IMG/VR virus record: IMGVR_UViG_3300031785_000061
Location: 1 to 21,860 of that record
From: a virus
DNA length: 21,860 nt
Reading direction: 5' to 3' (one strand)
Part shown: in pieces, positions 8,247 through 14,442 of the stretch
Layout of the letters: each line of letters opens with the position of its first letter
Position numbering within the stretch: the first letter of the stretch is position 1
Made by a program: the position numbers and the translations under genes
Notes under the pieces: generated by a model
Told to the model about the DNA's origin: nothing
The model's input: the letters and a program-made list of their open reading frames with translations, nothing else
Databases searched by the model: none

Positions 8247-8854
8247 TAAATATTTATGAAATTAATAAAACTAAAACCTATAATTTAAAACATAAGAAAG
8301 AAGATTTTATAATTGAATATTTTGATGTTTTTTCTGAAAAACAATGTCAAGAAATAATTAATTACATTTTAAATTTAGAAAAAAATTCTTTATTAATTGA
8401 TGAAAATAAAAATACTGATATGAATGTTATTCATCATACTTTTAATACAGCAGATAATTATACACATCCAATAAATAGTTTTTCTTTAAATAATATTTAT
8501 CCTAAAATACAAAATTGTGTAAATCATTATGTAGAGGAATATAGTGTTTTAAAAAATAATAAATTTTTAATAAATTGTTTAAAATTTAAAAAAATTCCAG
8601 AACATGGTGGTTTTTTTGATTGGCATTGTGAACAAAGTAATGCACATAATATTTATAGAACTCTTGTTATACAAATTTATCTGAATAATAATTTTATTAA
8701 TGGTGAAACAGAATTTAAGTATTATAAAAAGAAAATTTTGCCAGAAGTTGGTAAAGTATTAATATACCCTGCTGCTTATACACATACGCACAGAGGTAAT
8801 CCTCCAATAGGAGGAGTTAAATATTTAGTTTCTACTTGGGGTTTTATGCAATGA
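8243..8854 (+). CDS. 2-oxoglutarate/Fe(II)-dependent oxygenase, HxE type (203 aa)
   Basis: This is a prolyl-4-hydroxylase-like dioxygenase of the double-stranded beta-helix fold, which uses Fe(II), O2 and 2-oxoglutarate to hydroxylate a substrate. Visible motifs are W127-H128-C-E130 as the first metal ligands (HxE instead of the usual HxD), G154-E-T-E157, a distal histidine in YTHTHRGNP (H181 or H183) and K193 at the place of the 2-oxoglutarate-binding basic residue. The length is normal for the family. Translation starts at a TTG overlapping the previous TGA (TTGA), with GGAG about ten bases upstream; no better ATG exists. The substrate is unknown; fibre or baseplate proteins are the obvious neighbours. 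Confidence 0.82.
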   Translation: MINIYEINKTKTYNLKHKKEDFIIEYFDVFSEKQCQEIINYILNLEKNSLLIDENKNTDMNVIHHTFNTADNYTHPINSFSLNNIYPKIQNCVNHYVEEYSVLKNNKFLINCLKFKKIPEHGGFFDWHCEQSNAHNIYRTLVIQIYLNNNFINGETEFKYYKKKILPEVGKVLIYPAAYTHTHRGNPPIGGVKYLVSTWGFMQ

Positions 8855-9207
8855 GTGTTTATCAACCACCTTACAATTTTCTTGCAGTTGCAGATGCGTA
8901 TCCAGAAGCTGTTTATATTGATGATGAAAAAGGTGCTTTTGATAAGGATATGAATGAAATAGAGCTAGATGATGAAAAAGTAAAAGCATCAATTACTAAA
9001 TTAAATGCAGATACCGCTTTAAATTTATACAGAATTGAGAGAACTACTAGCACTAATCCTGAGAAACCATCTTACGCACCTATACAAGAACAATTAGATA
9101 TGCTTTGGCATGATATTAATTCTGGTAAACTTGGAGATGCAGCTAAAACTGGTACTTGGTATTTAGATGTAAAAAAAGTAAAAGACAATTTCCCTAAAGA
9201 TTCTTAA
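8851..9207 (+). CDS. small tail-region protein with QLDMLWHDI motif (118 aa)
   Basis: The ATG at 8851 overlaps the preceding stop as ATGA and is preferred over the TTG at 8836, which would add five residues encoded inside the upstream gene. The product is acidic; its second half carries YAPIQEQLDMLWHDINSG followed by a WYxxxKxVKDxFPK ending. This QLDMLWHDI...VKD pattern is common in small phage proteins encoded after tail fibres (tail-assembly or XkdW-like proteins). I assign that relation by pattern only. Placed between two oxygenases and coupled to both, it is part of the fibre/oxygenase operon, perhaps as a fibre assembly factor. Confidence 0.7.
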   Translation: MSVYQPPYNFLAVADAYPEAVYIDDEKGAFDKDMNEIELDDEKVKASITKLNADTALNLYRIERTTSTNPEKPSYAPIQEQLDMLWHDINSGKLGDAAKTGTWYLDVKKVKDNFPKDS

Positions 9208-9716
9208 TGCAGATAGTAAATAATTCACTATCAAAAAAACTTCTAAATAAAACTACACAAGAAATACTAACTTTACAAAAAGAAAAAGTTTGGGTTACTA
9301 ATATACAAAAATGGCAGCCTAATCTTACAAGAGGTATGAATGGTTCTTGTCTTCAATGTGATATACCAAATCAAACAGCAAATAATATTATAAATGAAAT
9401 ACAAGATTATTTTGTAGAGACTATGAAACTTTCTCTACAATATTGTATTTGGCAAGTTAATAGTGGTATAAATCTTCATAACGATCATTTGCATGATGTT
9501 GGTGCAACTATATATTTAAACGAGACTTGGGATGCAAGTAACGGTGGTATTTTTTTATGGAAAGACAATGATTCAGACATATATAAAGGACTTGTTCCAA
9601 AACAAAATACAATGATAATAAATAATCAAAATCAACAACATCTTGTTACATCAATAAATCATTATCCAAATAAATTTAGATATACAATACAAATTTGGGG
9701 CAAAGAAAATGACTGA
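9207..9716 (+). CDS. 2-oxoglutarate/Fe(II)-dependent oxygenase, HxD type (169 aa)
   Basis: The second oxygenase of the cluster and the one with the canonical triad: H91-N-D93 in NLHNDHLHD, a G113-G114-IFLW strand after the loop, the distal H145 in QHLVTS, and R158 in KFRYTIQIWG as the expected 2-oxoglutarate carboxylate ligand. The length of 169 residues is short but complete for a minimal double-stranded beta-helix core. It starts one base inside the previous stop codon (TAATG) and its end overlaps the next gene by eight bases. Sequence similarity to the flanking oxygenases is confined to the motifs, so it is not a recent duplicate. The substrate is unknown. Confidence 0.8.
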   Translation: MQIVNNSLSKKLLNKTTQEILTLQKEKVWVTNIQKWQPNLTRGMNGSCLQCDIPNQTANNIINEIQDYFVETMKLSLQYCIWQVNSGINLHNDHLHDVGATIYLNETWDASNGGIFLWKDNDSDIYKGLVPKQNTMIINNQNQQHLVTSINHYPNKFRYTIQIWGKEND

Positions 9717-10323
9717 ACATTTAATTCAATCACATTCAAAATACTTATTTCCAGCACAAATAGCACTTGCTAATATTAAAGATTTTTCTTCATACAAACA
9801 AGATCTTATTAGTTGGGTATATAACTACCAAAAAGTTGACTATGGAACAATGATTTCAAATCGTGGTGGTTATCAAAGTGAATCAAAAGAAATTTTTTTG
9901 GAAAATAGTTTTTTTCCTTTTAAAAATAAAATTTTGTCAGCTATAAATGAGTTGGTTAAAGAATTTCAGATTATTCGACCTATTAAAATTGTTCAAATGT
10001 GGGTTAATGTGAATGGTCAATATTGTTATAACACTTCTCATAAACACGCTGGAGTAGAATTAAGCGGTGTCTTATGGATTAAACAAACCAAAGAAACAGG
10101 AGTGTTTGTTTTTGAAAACAATGAAACTGGATTACAAACTGCTAGTTTAAATGCTGCTACAAAATGGGAGCATACAGAAAATCAAAATACAATGTCGGAC
10201 TATGTACCAAAATACAATGATGGAACTTTATGTATTTTCCCTGCACATTTGAGTCATCGTGTAGAGATGAATGTAACTGATGAAGATCGTATATCTATCT
10301 CATTTAATATAAAAATTATTTAG
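9709..10323 (+). CDS. putative 2OG-Fe(II) oxygenase of the HxH (TIGR02466-like) type (204 aa)
   Basis: This is the third oxygenase. Residues 108-125 read NTSHKHAGVELSGVLWIK, which fits the HxHxxxxLSGV motif of the phage and bacterial family TIGR02466/2OG-FeII_Oxy_5; the pair is H111/H113. A strand TGVFVFENN follows, then FPAHLSHRVEMN with the distal H183, and DRISISFNIKI with R194 as the cosubstrate ligand. The N-terminal hundred residues are helical, as in that family. It overlaps the preceding gene by eight bases. Together with the two upstream genes it gives three non-equivalent metal-site variants in 2.1 kb. The assignment to the fold is fairly secure; activity and target are inferred. 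Confidence 0.8.
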   Translation: MTEHLIQSHSKYLFPAQIALANIKDFSSYKQDLISWVYNYQKVDYGTMISNRGGYQSESKEIFLENSFFPFKNKILSAINELVKEFQIIRPIKIVQMWVNVNGQYCYNTSHKHAGVELSGVLWIKQTKETGVFVFENNETGLQTASLNAATKWEHTENQNTMSDYVPKYNDGTLCIFPAHLSHRVEMNVTDEDRISISFNIKII

Positions 10324-10447
10324 TTTTTATAGGGATATTTCTATCAATAACTCCATACATGACATAAAGAGGAGCTAATCCTATAATTAAAAAAAGCACC
10401 ATAAATGTTATTGGTACGCTTGCCTTAATTAATGCCTGTTTAATCAT
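10316..10447 (-). CDS. 43-aa antisense single-span membrane ORF
   Basis: A short reading frame below usual length cut-offs fills the gap between the third oxygenase and the next plus-strand gene. It begins MIKQALIKASVP, has a continuous hydrophobic span ITFMVLFLIIGLAPLYVMY (about residues 13-31) with positive charges before it, and ends IPIKTK. Its ATG shares the CATG at 10445-10448 with the ATG of the plus-strand gene at 10446, and its stop codon overlaps the end of the oxygenase gene. There is no clear Shine-Dalgarno. The clean hydrophobic pattern and exact fit to the gap support it; strand and lack of ribosome site argue for caution. Confidence 0.45.
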   Translation of the reverse strand: MIKQALIKASVPITFMVLFLIIGLAPLYVMYGVIDRNIPIKTK

Positions 10448-10670
10448 GTTTCAAAAAATTTGTAACTATCTTTCTATATTATCTACTGTTTTAGTATTAG
10501 GAATATTAGGAGGTGGTTTCTTTACATATAAGTATGTAACCAGCGAGCAGTTTAAAGCAAAGATGATGAATCAAGTACTTGAAAACGTACAAGGACTTAT
10601 GCCTGATGTTCTTGATAATGCTTTACCAAGTACAACAGGTAAATCATTACCAATACCATTTAAAAAATGA
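10446..10670 (+). CDS. small membrane-anchored hypothetical protein (74 aa)
   Basis: A 74-residue protein with one N-terminal transmembrane helix (about residues 7-29, LSILSTVLVLGILGGGFFTY), then a charged segment YKYVTSEQFKAKMMNQVLENVQGLMPDVLD and a Pro-rich basic end. I recognise this layout as a small conserved hypothetical of cyanophages, found near structural or lysis genes, of unknown function. No signal cleavage site is obvious, so the helix is probably an anchor with the C-terminus outside the membrane segment. The stop is followed immediately by the ATG of the next gene, giving a tight operon. Confidence 0.72.
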   Translation: MFQKICNYLSILSTVLVLGILGGGFFTYKYVTSEQFKAKMMNQVLENVQGLMPDVLDNALPSTTGKSLPIPFKK

Positions 10671-10892
10671 ATGATCTTTGGATTTTTAAAGAAATTAGTT
10701 AAATACTATATAGATAAGTTTATTTATTGGTTGCGTATGCAAAAATTTAATTTAGAACTAGATAACGACATAAAAAAATATCACGAAGAATTAGATAAAA
10801 AAGTAAAGAAACCCAAGATTATAGAAAAAGGTAAATTTGGAGAAGATGGTTGGTCTATTTCTATAGGAGATATAGAAGATGGAAATTCCTGA
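10671..10892 (+). CDS. small basic amphipathic protein (73 aa)
   Basis: The 73-residue product starts directly after the upstream TGA. The first 25 residues (FLKKLVKYYIDKFIYWLRMQ) would form a basic, aromatic amphipathic helix suited to lying on a membrane; the middle is a charged helix and the end is FGEDGWSISIGD. It overlaps the next gene by 14 bases. I do not recognise a family. A peripheral membrane or virion accessory role alongside the preceding anchored protein and the following membrane-tailed protein is inferred from composition and position only. Confidence 0.65.
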   Translation: MIFGFLKKLVKYYIDKFIYWLRMQKFNLELDNDIKKYHEELDKKVKKPKIIEKGKFGEDGWSISIGDIEDGNS

Positions 10893-11514
10893 GATTTCTA
10901 TACCAGAAATAAAAATAGATTTACCACTACATACTCCTTATCAAGTTTTAAATGTACCTCCTCCATCTATAAAATTACCGGGTTGTGTAAGGTATCACAG
11001 AGATGCCTCCCCAAAAAATACTGCTTTATATAATGATGATCCTACAGGAACAATGATTTCTTGCCCTTATGGATCAATGCCTACGTTCCAACCAATGTTA
11101 TATGACAGAAGAAGAATTGAAATTATAGAGTCAAAAGAGCAAGAAAAAAGAAAAGAAGCAGACGAAACAATAAAATCACCAACAACTAGACCAGAACTAC
11201 CAAAAGAAAAAGCAAAGATAGTAATTCCAGAGTGTCCAAGCTCAAAAGACCAGCGCAAGGGCGATTACAGAAATGCAAAGAAGTTGGAAATAGTGGTAGG
11301 ACATCGTTTAGATGGGACAGAGTGCATAACTATCTATGAAGACGTACCCTTCAAAGATCAATACATCCCTTCTGCTAATCAATTTGTTGGTGTTTTTAGT
11401 CTTGCTTTGGTTGGTGCTTCTGCACCGCTTGTTTTACAGCTAGTTAAACCTCTTGTTAAGCAAGTAATGACAAAATTGACAAAAAAGAAAAAAGAGCCAA
11501 AATCGAAGGTATAA
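10879..11514 (+). CDS. putative virion-associated protein with C-terminal membrane helix (211 aa)
   Basis: The N-terminus is a repetitive Pro/Ile stretch (IPEISIPEIKIDLPLH). Next comes a compact domain with KLPGCVRYHRD (C36), DDPTGTMISCPYGSMPTFQPM (C62 follows the DPTGT turn) and two later cysteines (C119, C149). A charged Lys/Glu linker spans about 85-115. Residues about 169-190 (FVGVFSLALVGASAPLVLQL) form a hydrophobic helix, followed by a very basic tail. The CVxYHRD...DDPTGT pattern looks like a cyanophage conserved hypothetical that I have seen near structural genes, without known function. It is the last gene before the terminator at 11536. Confidence 0.7.
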   Translation: MEIPEISIPEIKIDLPLHTPYQVLNVPPPSIKLPGCVRYHRDASPKNTALYNDDPTGTMISCPYGSMPTFQPMLYDRRRIEIIESKEQEKRKEADETIKSPTTRPELPKEKAKIVIPECPSSKDQRKGDYRNAKKLEIVVGHRLDGTECITIYEDVPFKDQYIPSANQFVGVFSLALVGASAPLVLQLVKPLVKQVMTKLTKKKKEPKSKV

Positions 11515-11535
11515 ACATAAGCAGACTTTTTTACA

Positions 11536-11570
11536 AGCCCCTTACAAGCGATTCTGAAGGGGCTATTTTT
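11536..11570 (+). terminator. rho-independent terminator of the structural operon
   Basis: A perfect eight-pair stem, AGCCCCTT (11536-11543) with AAGGGGCT (11557-11564), a 13-base loop, then ATTTTT. The T-run lies on the plus-strand side only, so it ends the structural transcript. The convergent minus-strand gene has its TAG inside the right arm (11563-11565), leaving essentially no spacer between the two transcription units. Confidence 0.85.
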
Positions 11571-12375
11571 GTGGTTTTAAGTCAATTTTATGATTATGTG
11601 GTAAAACTTGATTAGCTTTAGGGACTATCTCAATATCAGAGCATAAATCGTAATATGGACTATCTTTTTTAAATCTTATACCTGAAATTGCTTTCTCTCC
11701 GCAATGACGCAAACGTGCCATATGCCAATCAAGCTCTAAATTTTTAAGTTTTTGTTTGTTTATATCATTCTGCACTTGCGCTGCTTCTTTGCATTTTCTT
11801 GTGTATTGACGATCTAATGGAATACTAAAATTTAATGTAATTCCTGTTCCAAGTGCAAAACTATCTTTATTTGTACCAGAGTAGTTTTGTTGATAGAAAA
11901 GAATATCCCCCGGGTTATCAGGTGTACCATCTCCTATAGGATTACCATCATCATCAAAGTCACCAACAATATCTGTTTCATCATAAACAGGAGTGTAATA
12001 GTAATCTCGATATGGCTTGCGATAATTTGAATTAAATGTAGTAAACGGAGTTATGGTCATCATTGCTCCTTGACATACAACACCTCCACCAAATTGATTA
12101 GTGTGAAAGCTTCCGTTATTTACATTCCAGTTTTGGTTAGTTACAGATCCACTATTGCTTTGACTAACAGCATTAGCTAAAGCACTTGCTGGTAAAAAAG
12201 CTATTGAAAGACAGAGGTAGTAGTAACTACGGATTCCGTTTCGATGGTGCGATTTATGGTTGTGACGTTTTGAAGGCCGGGGGCTGAATATGTTTCTGTA
12301 AATTGAAAGGCATCTCCTGATGTTGGATTTGTAAGAGTCCAATCTGGTTTTGTTGTCATATCTGCTCCTTTCCAT
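11563..12375 (-). CDS. exported cyanophage-type protein, start uncertain (up to 270 aa)
   Basis: The mature part is clear: SNSGSVTNQNWNVNNGSF and GGGVVCQGAMMTITPF (about residues 72-112), an acidic aromatic region, then a helical end with cysteines in RKCKEAAQV, RHCGEK and DLCSDI. I recognise the SGSVTNQ...GGGVVCQG pattern from cyanophage hypotheticals. Just before it lies a good Sec signal, SYYYLCLSIAFLPASALA, cleavable after residue 67. No ATG, GTG or TTG stands at the signal; the nearest upstream starts are TTG at 12342 and ATG at 12375, which lie inside the preceding gene in another frame and add a long basic extension. The coordinates use the ATG; a non-standard start such as ATC at 12234, or a frameshift, is possible. 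Confidence 0.75.
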   Translation of the reverse strand: MERSRYDNKTRLDSYKSNIRRCLSIYRNIFSPRPSKRHNHKSHHRNGIRSYYYLCLSIAFLPASALANAVSQSNSGSVTNQNWNVNNGSFHTNQFGGGVVCQGAMMTITPFTTFNSNYRKPYRDYYYTPVYDETDIVGDFDDDGNPIGDGTPDNPGDILFYQQNYSGTNKDSFALGTGITLNFSIPLDRQYTRKCKEAAQVQNDINKQKLKNLELDWHMARLRHCGEKAISGIRFKKDSPYYDLCSDIEIVPKANQVLPHNHKIDLKPQK

Positions 12376-12623
12376 GTATATGTTTGACCTCCTACTGTTC
12401 CTGTAACATTAACTGCATCTGGGGAAATGTCACCATTTGCACTAATGCCTGTGCCTGTAACTGTGTATTCATAGCCAGTTTTATAATCTTTGCTAGTGAC
12501 GGATTCTGTAATTGTAGTTTGAGTATTAGTGGTTGAGGACATTGTGCCGGTTGTAAAGTTTGGCACAATATTTGCGTTAGCTGGTAAAGCATATATAAAA
12601 AATAAAAATAAAAGCTTTCGCAT
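12201..12623 (-). CDS. exported hypothetical protein with signal peptide (140 aa)
   Basis: It begins with a textbook short Sec signal (MRKLLFLFFIYALPANA, cleavage near residue 17). The mature part is a Thr/Ser/Gly-rich beta protein with Y-E-Y-T-V-T-G-T-G near residue 52, GGQTYTWKG near 78 and GDAFQFTET near 103. The upstream 159-aa neighbour has the same plan (signal, YSVSGTG, GESFSYT), so the two look like diverged tandem paralogues. Its last 58 codons are overlapped by the open frame of the next gene. Only eight bases separate it from the upstream stop. Function unknown; export to the host periplasm or envelope is inferred. Confidence 0.78.
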   Translation of the reverse strand: MRKLLFLFFIYALPANANIVPNFTTGTMSSTTNTQTTITESVTSKDYKTGYEYTVTGTGISANGDISPDAVNVTGTVGGQTYTWKGADMTTKPDWTLTNPTSGDAFQFTETYSAPGLQNVTTINRTIETESVVTTTSVFQ

Positions 12624-12631
12624 AGCTCATC

Positions 12632-13111
12632 TTAGTCCACAGTCACAGATGTAACATAAGAACCTGTTGCCGTAGTACCTGCTGACCCTGCTGTTATGCC
12701 AATTACATGGTTATCAATAGTACCAGCTAGGTTTGTTGCTGTACCTCCCGAAGTACTCGTTAAGTCTCCAAAGGGACTTACTTCACCAACAGTAAGAGAT
12801 GTTGCAATAGTATCACCTGTCGTATGTGAGACTGTATATGAGAATGATTCACCATCTGTTAATTGACTTGCTGTAATTGCTGTATAAGCGTTTACTCCGT
12901 TAGTTGCTGCACCTAAACCTCCTAGACTCCCAGCAGTTGTTCCATCTGTGGTTGTGACTCCTGTTCCAGAAACAGAATATGAGTTACCAATTCGATCAGC
13001 CGTAGTACCAGCAGCAGCAACTTCTAGCTTTACGCTAGAACTAATTTGTGATGTTATATCAGCATAAGCTGGTGCTGATACAAGAAACAAAAACGGAAGA
13101 AGTCTTTTCAT
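12632..13111 (-). CDS. exported hypothetical protein with signal peptide (159 aa)
   Basis: A Sec signal, MKRLLPFLFLVSAPAYA, precedes a mature region almost free of charge and made of Thr, Ser, Gly and Ala (SYSVSGTGVTTTDG near 47-60, GESFSYTVSHTTGD near 88-101). The composition resembles secreted beta-sandwich or self-associating proteins rather than an enzyme; no catalytic motif is visible. The ATG overlaps the stop of the upstream two-helix membrane gene (ATGA), and the downstream paralogue follows after eight bases, so all are expressed together. Role unknown: envelope modification at lysis, superinfection exclusion and virion decoration are all possible. Confidence 0.78.
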   Translation of the reverse strand: MKRLLPFLFLVSAPAYADITSQISSSVKLEVAAAGTTADRIGNSYSVSGTGVTTTDGTTAGSLGGLGAATNGVNAYTAITASQLTDGESFSYTVSHTTGDTIATSLTVGEVSPFGDLTSTSGGTATNLAGTIDNHVIGITAGSAGTTATGSYVTSVTVD

Positions 13112-13473
13112 TTGTTAGGTTTAGGGTCGATTACTTCAGCACCTTCTATTTTGATAGGTGTTATTACCCTTATAGTCTGAACCATACCTTCGTTTTGTGC
13201 AACTTTATCGTCTTTCTTGCTACCTTTCTTAGCTTGCTCTAGCCCGAAAGAACTAAGTGCCGTTGCTAACAAGCTGGCCGGGAATGTTATATCCTGTTTT
13301 TCTCCTGTAGTAAGGCCGGGAATCTTAGGCAAGTAATTGCTTGTAACGAGAAGGCCACTCCAAAAAACTACCAAAAGCCTGACTGCTATTGAGATATACT
13401 CAAATTGTTCTTCTTTATCATCAATCTTTTCTTTAATTTTTTGCAAAAGATTTTTAGGTTTCTTAACTGTCAT
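13108..13473 (-). CDS. two-helix membrane protein, holin-like (121 aa)
   Basis: A basic, charged N-terminus (about 1-25) is followed by transmembrane helix 1 (about 26-46, SIAVRLLVVFWSGLLVT), a loop LPKIPGLTTGEKQ, a second, weaker membrane segment (about 62-80, ITFPASLLATALSSFGL) and a Lys/Asp-rich tail. The size and two-span layout fit small class II-like holins, and similar proteins occur in cyanophages, but no holin function is proven and no endolysin gene is recognisable in the window. It heads the minus-strand unit that continues with three exported proteins. AAGG lies close before the ATG. The gene diverges from the coiled-coil gene at 13517 across 43 bases. Confidence 0.7.
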   Translation of the reverse strand: MTVKKPKNLLQKIKEKIDDKEEQFEYISIAVRLLVVFWSGLLVTSNYLPKIPGLTTGEKQDITFPASLLATALSSFGLEQAKKGSKKDDKVAQNEGMVQTIRVITPIKIEGAEVIDPKPNK

Positions 13474-13492
13474 AAGCCTTTTCTGTCATAAT
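13463..13492 (+). promoter_or_regulatory. candidate promoter for the 13517 gene
   Basis: TTAACT (13463-13468) and CATAAT (13487-13492) are 18 bases apart in and before the short divergent gap. Transcription would begin about 18 bases before the GTG at 13517. The -35 lies within the start of the opposite gene. Both elements are imperfect. Confidence 0.35.
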
Positions 13493-13516
13493 AGACATAT
13501 ATTGAGGACTCGTAAA

Positions 13517-13747
13517 GTGGTTGAAGTAATAGCAGCAGTAGGTGGAGCTATGATGACAGCTTGCTTTGTGTCAGTTGGATCTGTTTCTTATAGAGGTAGA
13601 CAATCAAGAGATGATCTCGTGCGAAACACAACAGCTATAGAATTATTAACAACAAAAATAGATGATATGCACGATGATATGAAAGAGGTATTTCATCGAC
13701 TAAAAGAAGTAGAGCTTGCTGTTGCAGAGATTAAACCAAGAAGATAG
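13517..13747 (+). CDS. small membrane-anchored coiled-coil protein (76 aa)
   Basis: The start is a GTG placed nine bases after GAGG; the frame is open further upstream, but that part runs antisense through the start of the divergent gene. The product has an N-terminal hydrophobic segment (about 2-22, VEVIAAVGGAMMTACFVSVG), then RGRQSRDDLV and a heptad-rich helix (about 35-72) ending in KPRR. One membrane helix plus a cytoplasmic coiled coil is the layout of XhlA-like and spanin/holin-accessory proteins, and cyanophages have a conserved hypothetical of this kind. A lysis or virion assembly role is inferred; nothing in the sequence decides between them. Confidence 0.65.
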   Translation: MVEVIAAVGGAMMTACFVSVGSVSYRGRQSRDDLVRNTTAIELLTTKIDDMHDDMKEVFHRLKEVELAVAEIKPRR

Positions 13748-13804
13748 CCCCTTCCTTTATGACCAGTAGAAGAGGCTATAGCTCTTAGTGCGAGGAGTGA
13801 GCTA
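13745..13804 (+). other. two adjacent hairpins between small genes
   Basis: TAGCCCCTT (13745-13753) pairs with AAGAGGCTA (13770-13778) with one mismatch. Immediately next to it TAGCTC (13779-13784) pairs with GAGCTA (13799-13804) around a 14-base loop. AAGAG and CTCTT at the junction can pair instead, so the two hairpins and a joining hairpin compete. There is no T-run, so this is not an ordinary terminator. It could be an RNA processing, stability or regulatory element. Confidence 0.45.
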
Positions 13805-13832
13805 CTATTAATCTAGCAATGTATAAAAATTT

Positions 13833-13994
13833 ATGCTAAAAGTTCTTGAACCTATCCTTTTTGCTTTTCTTAGAGGATCTGCAATAAAAAAACTCGCACT
13901 TGATATAGTACGAGCTATGGTTAAAAAAACTGATAATACAGTAGATGATCGCCTTTGCGATATGTTAGAAAAAGCTTTATTTCCCGGCAGATAA
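13833..13994 (+). CDS. small conserved-type phage protein (53 aa)
   Basis: A short reading frame, MLKVLEPILFAFLRGSAIKK..., ending in DDRLCDMLEKALFPGR. The first 30 residues form an amphipathic to hydrophobic helix with basic residues (AIKKLALDIVRAMVKK), and the second part an acidic helix. I recall similar small proteins with an LEKALFP-type ending from cyanophages, of unknown function; this is recognition by eye only. It is followed directly, end to end, by the antisense lysine-rich ORF at 13995. There is no Shine-Dalgarno of note before the ATG. Confidence 0.65.
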   Translation: MLKVLEPILFAFLRGSAIKKLALDIVRAMVKKTDNTVDDRLCDMLEKALFPGR

Positions 13995-14057
13995 TTACTT
14001 TTTACCGCCTTTCTTCTTCTTTTTCTTTTTCATCCCTGTTCCGTAATGACCGGGCAT
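13995..14057 (-). CDS. 20-aa MPGHYG lysine-rich mini-protein
   Basis: The frame reads MPGHYGTGM followed by seven lysines, GGKK and a TAA. MPGHYG plus a poly-lysine/glycine tail is a form I recognise from very small hypothetical proteins of marine cyanophages. The end abuts the stop of the convergent 53-aa gene with no spacer. No Shine-Dalgarno is seen. If made, the peptide would bind nucleic acid or acidic surfaces. The shortness alone would be weak evidence; the recognisable N-terminal motif raises confidence. Confidence 0.55.
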   Translation of the reverse strand: MPGHYGTGMKKKKKKKGGKK

Positions 14058-14139
14058 AGTGTGTAAGTGTAACTAAGCCAAGTATAGCTTTGTTGCCTTA
14101 TTAAACCAGTACGCTAGTGTGTGGTTGGAGGGACTTGTA

Positions 14140-14442
14140 ATGAAACTTGTAATGCCTTGGTCAAACTGGTTTAACAAACAAGCTAAAAAAAGGCGCAAAG
14201 TAGAGCCTTGGGTCTTGGCTGACGTTACATTAGAAGAAGAATTACACGTTGAGATATTTTTACGTCACGTTATAGAAACCTTAGATCCTAACGACATACC
14301 AGATCTTATAAGTGCTTTTGCAAAAGAAAATTTTAGATTAGTAAAAATAATAAACCAAGCTGGAGATCATATAGATAGGCTAGATCCTAAATCTTCTTCT
14401 CCCAAAAATAAGCGCAATCCTTCGCCCAAACTCCCCCACTAG
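14140..14442 (+). CDS. hypothetical helical protein (100 aa)
   Basis: The ATG at 14140 is preceded by GGAGGG with seven bases between, a strong ribosome site, and is therefore preferred over the GTG/TTG codons upstream. The product has a basic N-terminus (WFNKQAKKRRK), an acidic helical core (DVTLEEELHVEIFLRHVIETLDPNDIPDLISAF) and a Pro/Ser/Lys tail. Similar short helical proteins with an HVxxTL...DLI pattern occur in cyanophages without known function. The last 56 bases overlap the convergent gene on the minus strand, so the polar tail may simply be the by-product of that overlap. Confidence 0.68.
   Translation: MKLVMPWSNWFNKQAKKRRKVEPWVLADVTLEEELHVEIFLRHVIETLDPNDIPDLISAFAKENFRLVKIINQAGDHIDRLDPKSSSPKNKRNPSPKLPH

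Noticed and set aside
11536-11570. Bidirectional termination by the 11536 hairpin
   Set aside because: The leftward side after the stem is A-rich on the transcript (from TTTTTT on the plus strand), so only rightward termination is supported.
13048-13242. 64-aa plus-strand frame rich in Phe, Tyr and Leu
   Set aside because: It runs antisense through two well-supported exported/membrane genes; the hydrophobicity is a mirror effect of their codons.
13337-13516. N-terminal extension of the coiled-coil protein at 13517
   Set aside because: The extension lies antisense within the two-helix membrane gene, while GTG 13517 has GAGG at good spacing and yields a clean membrane-helix start.
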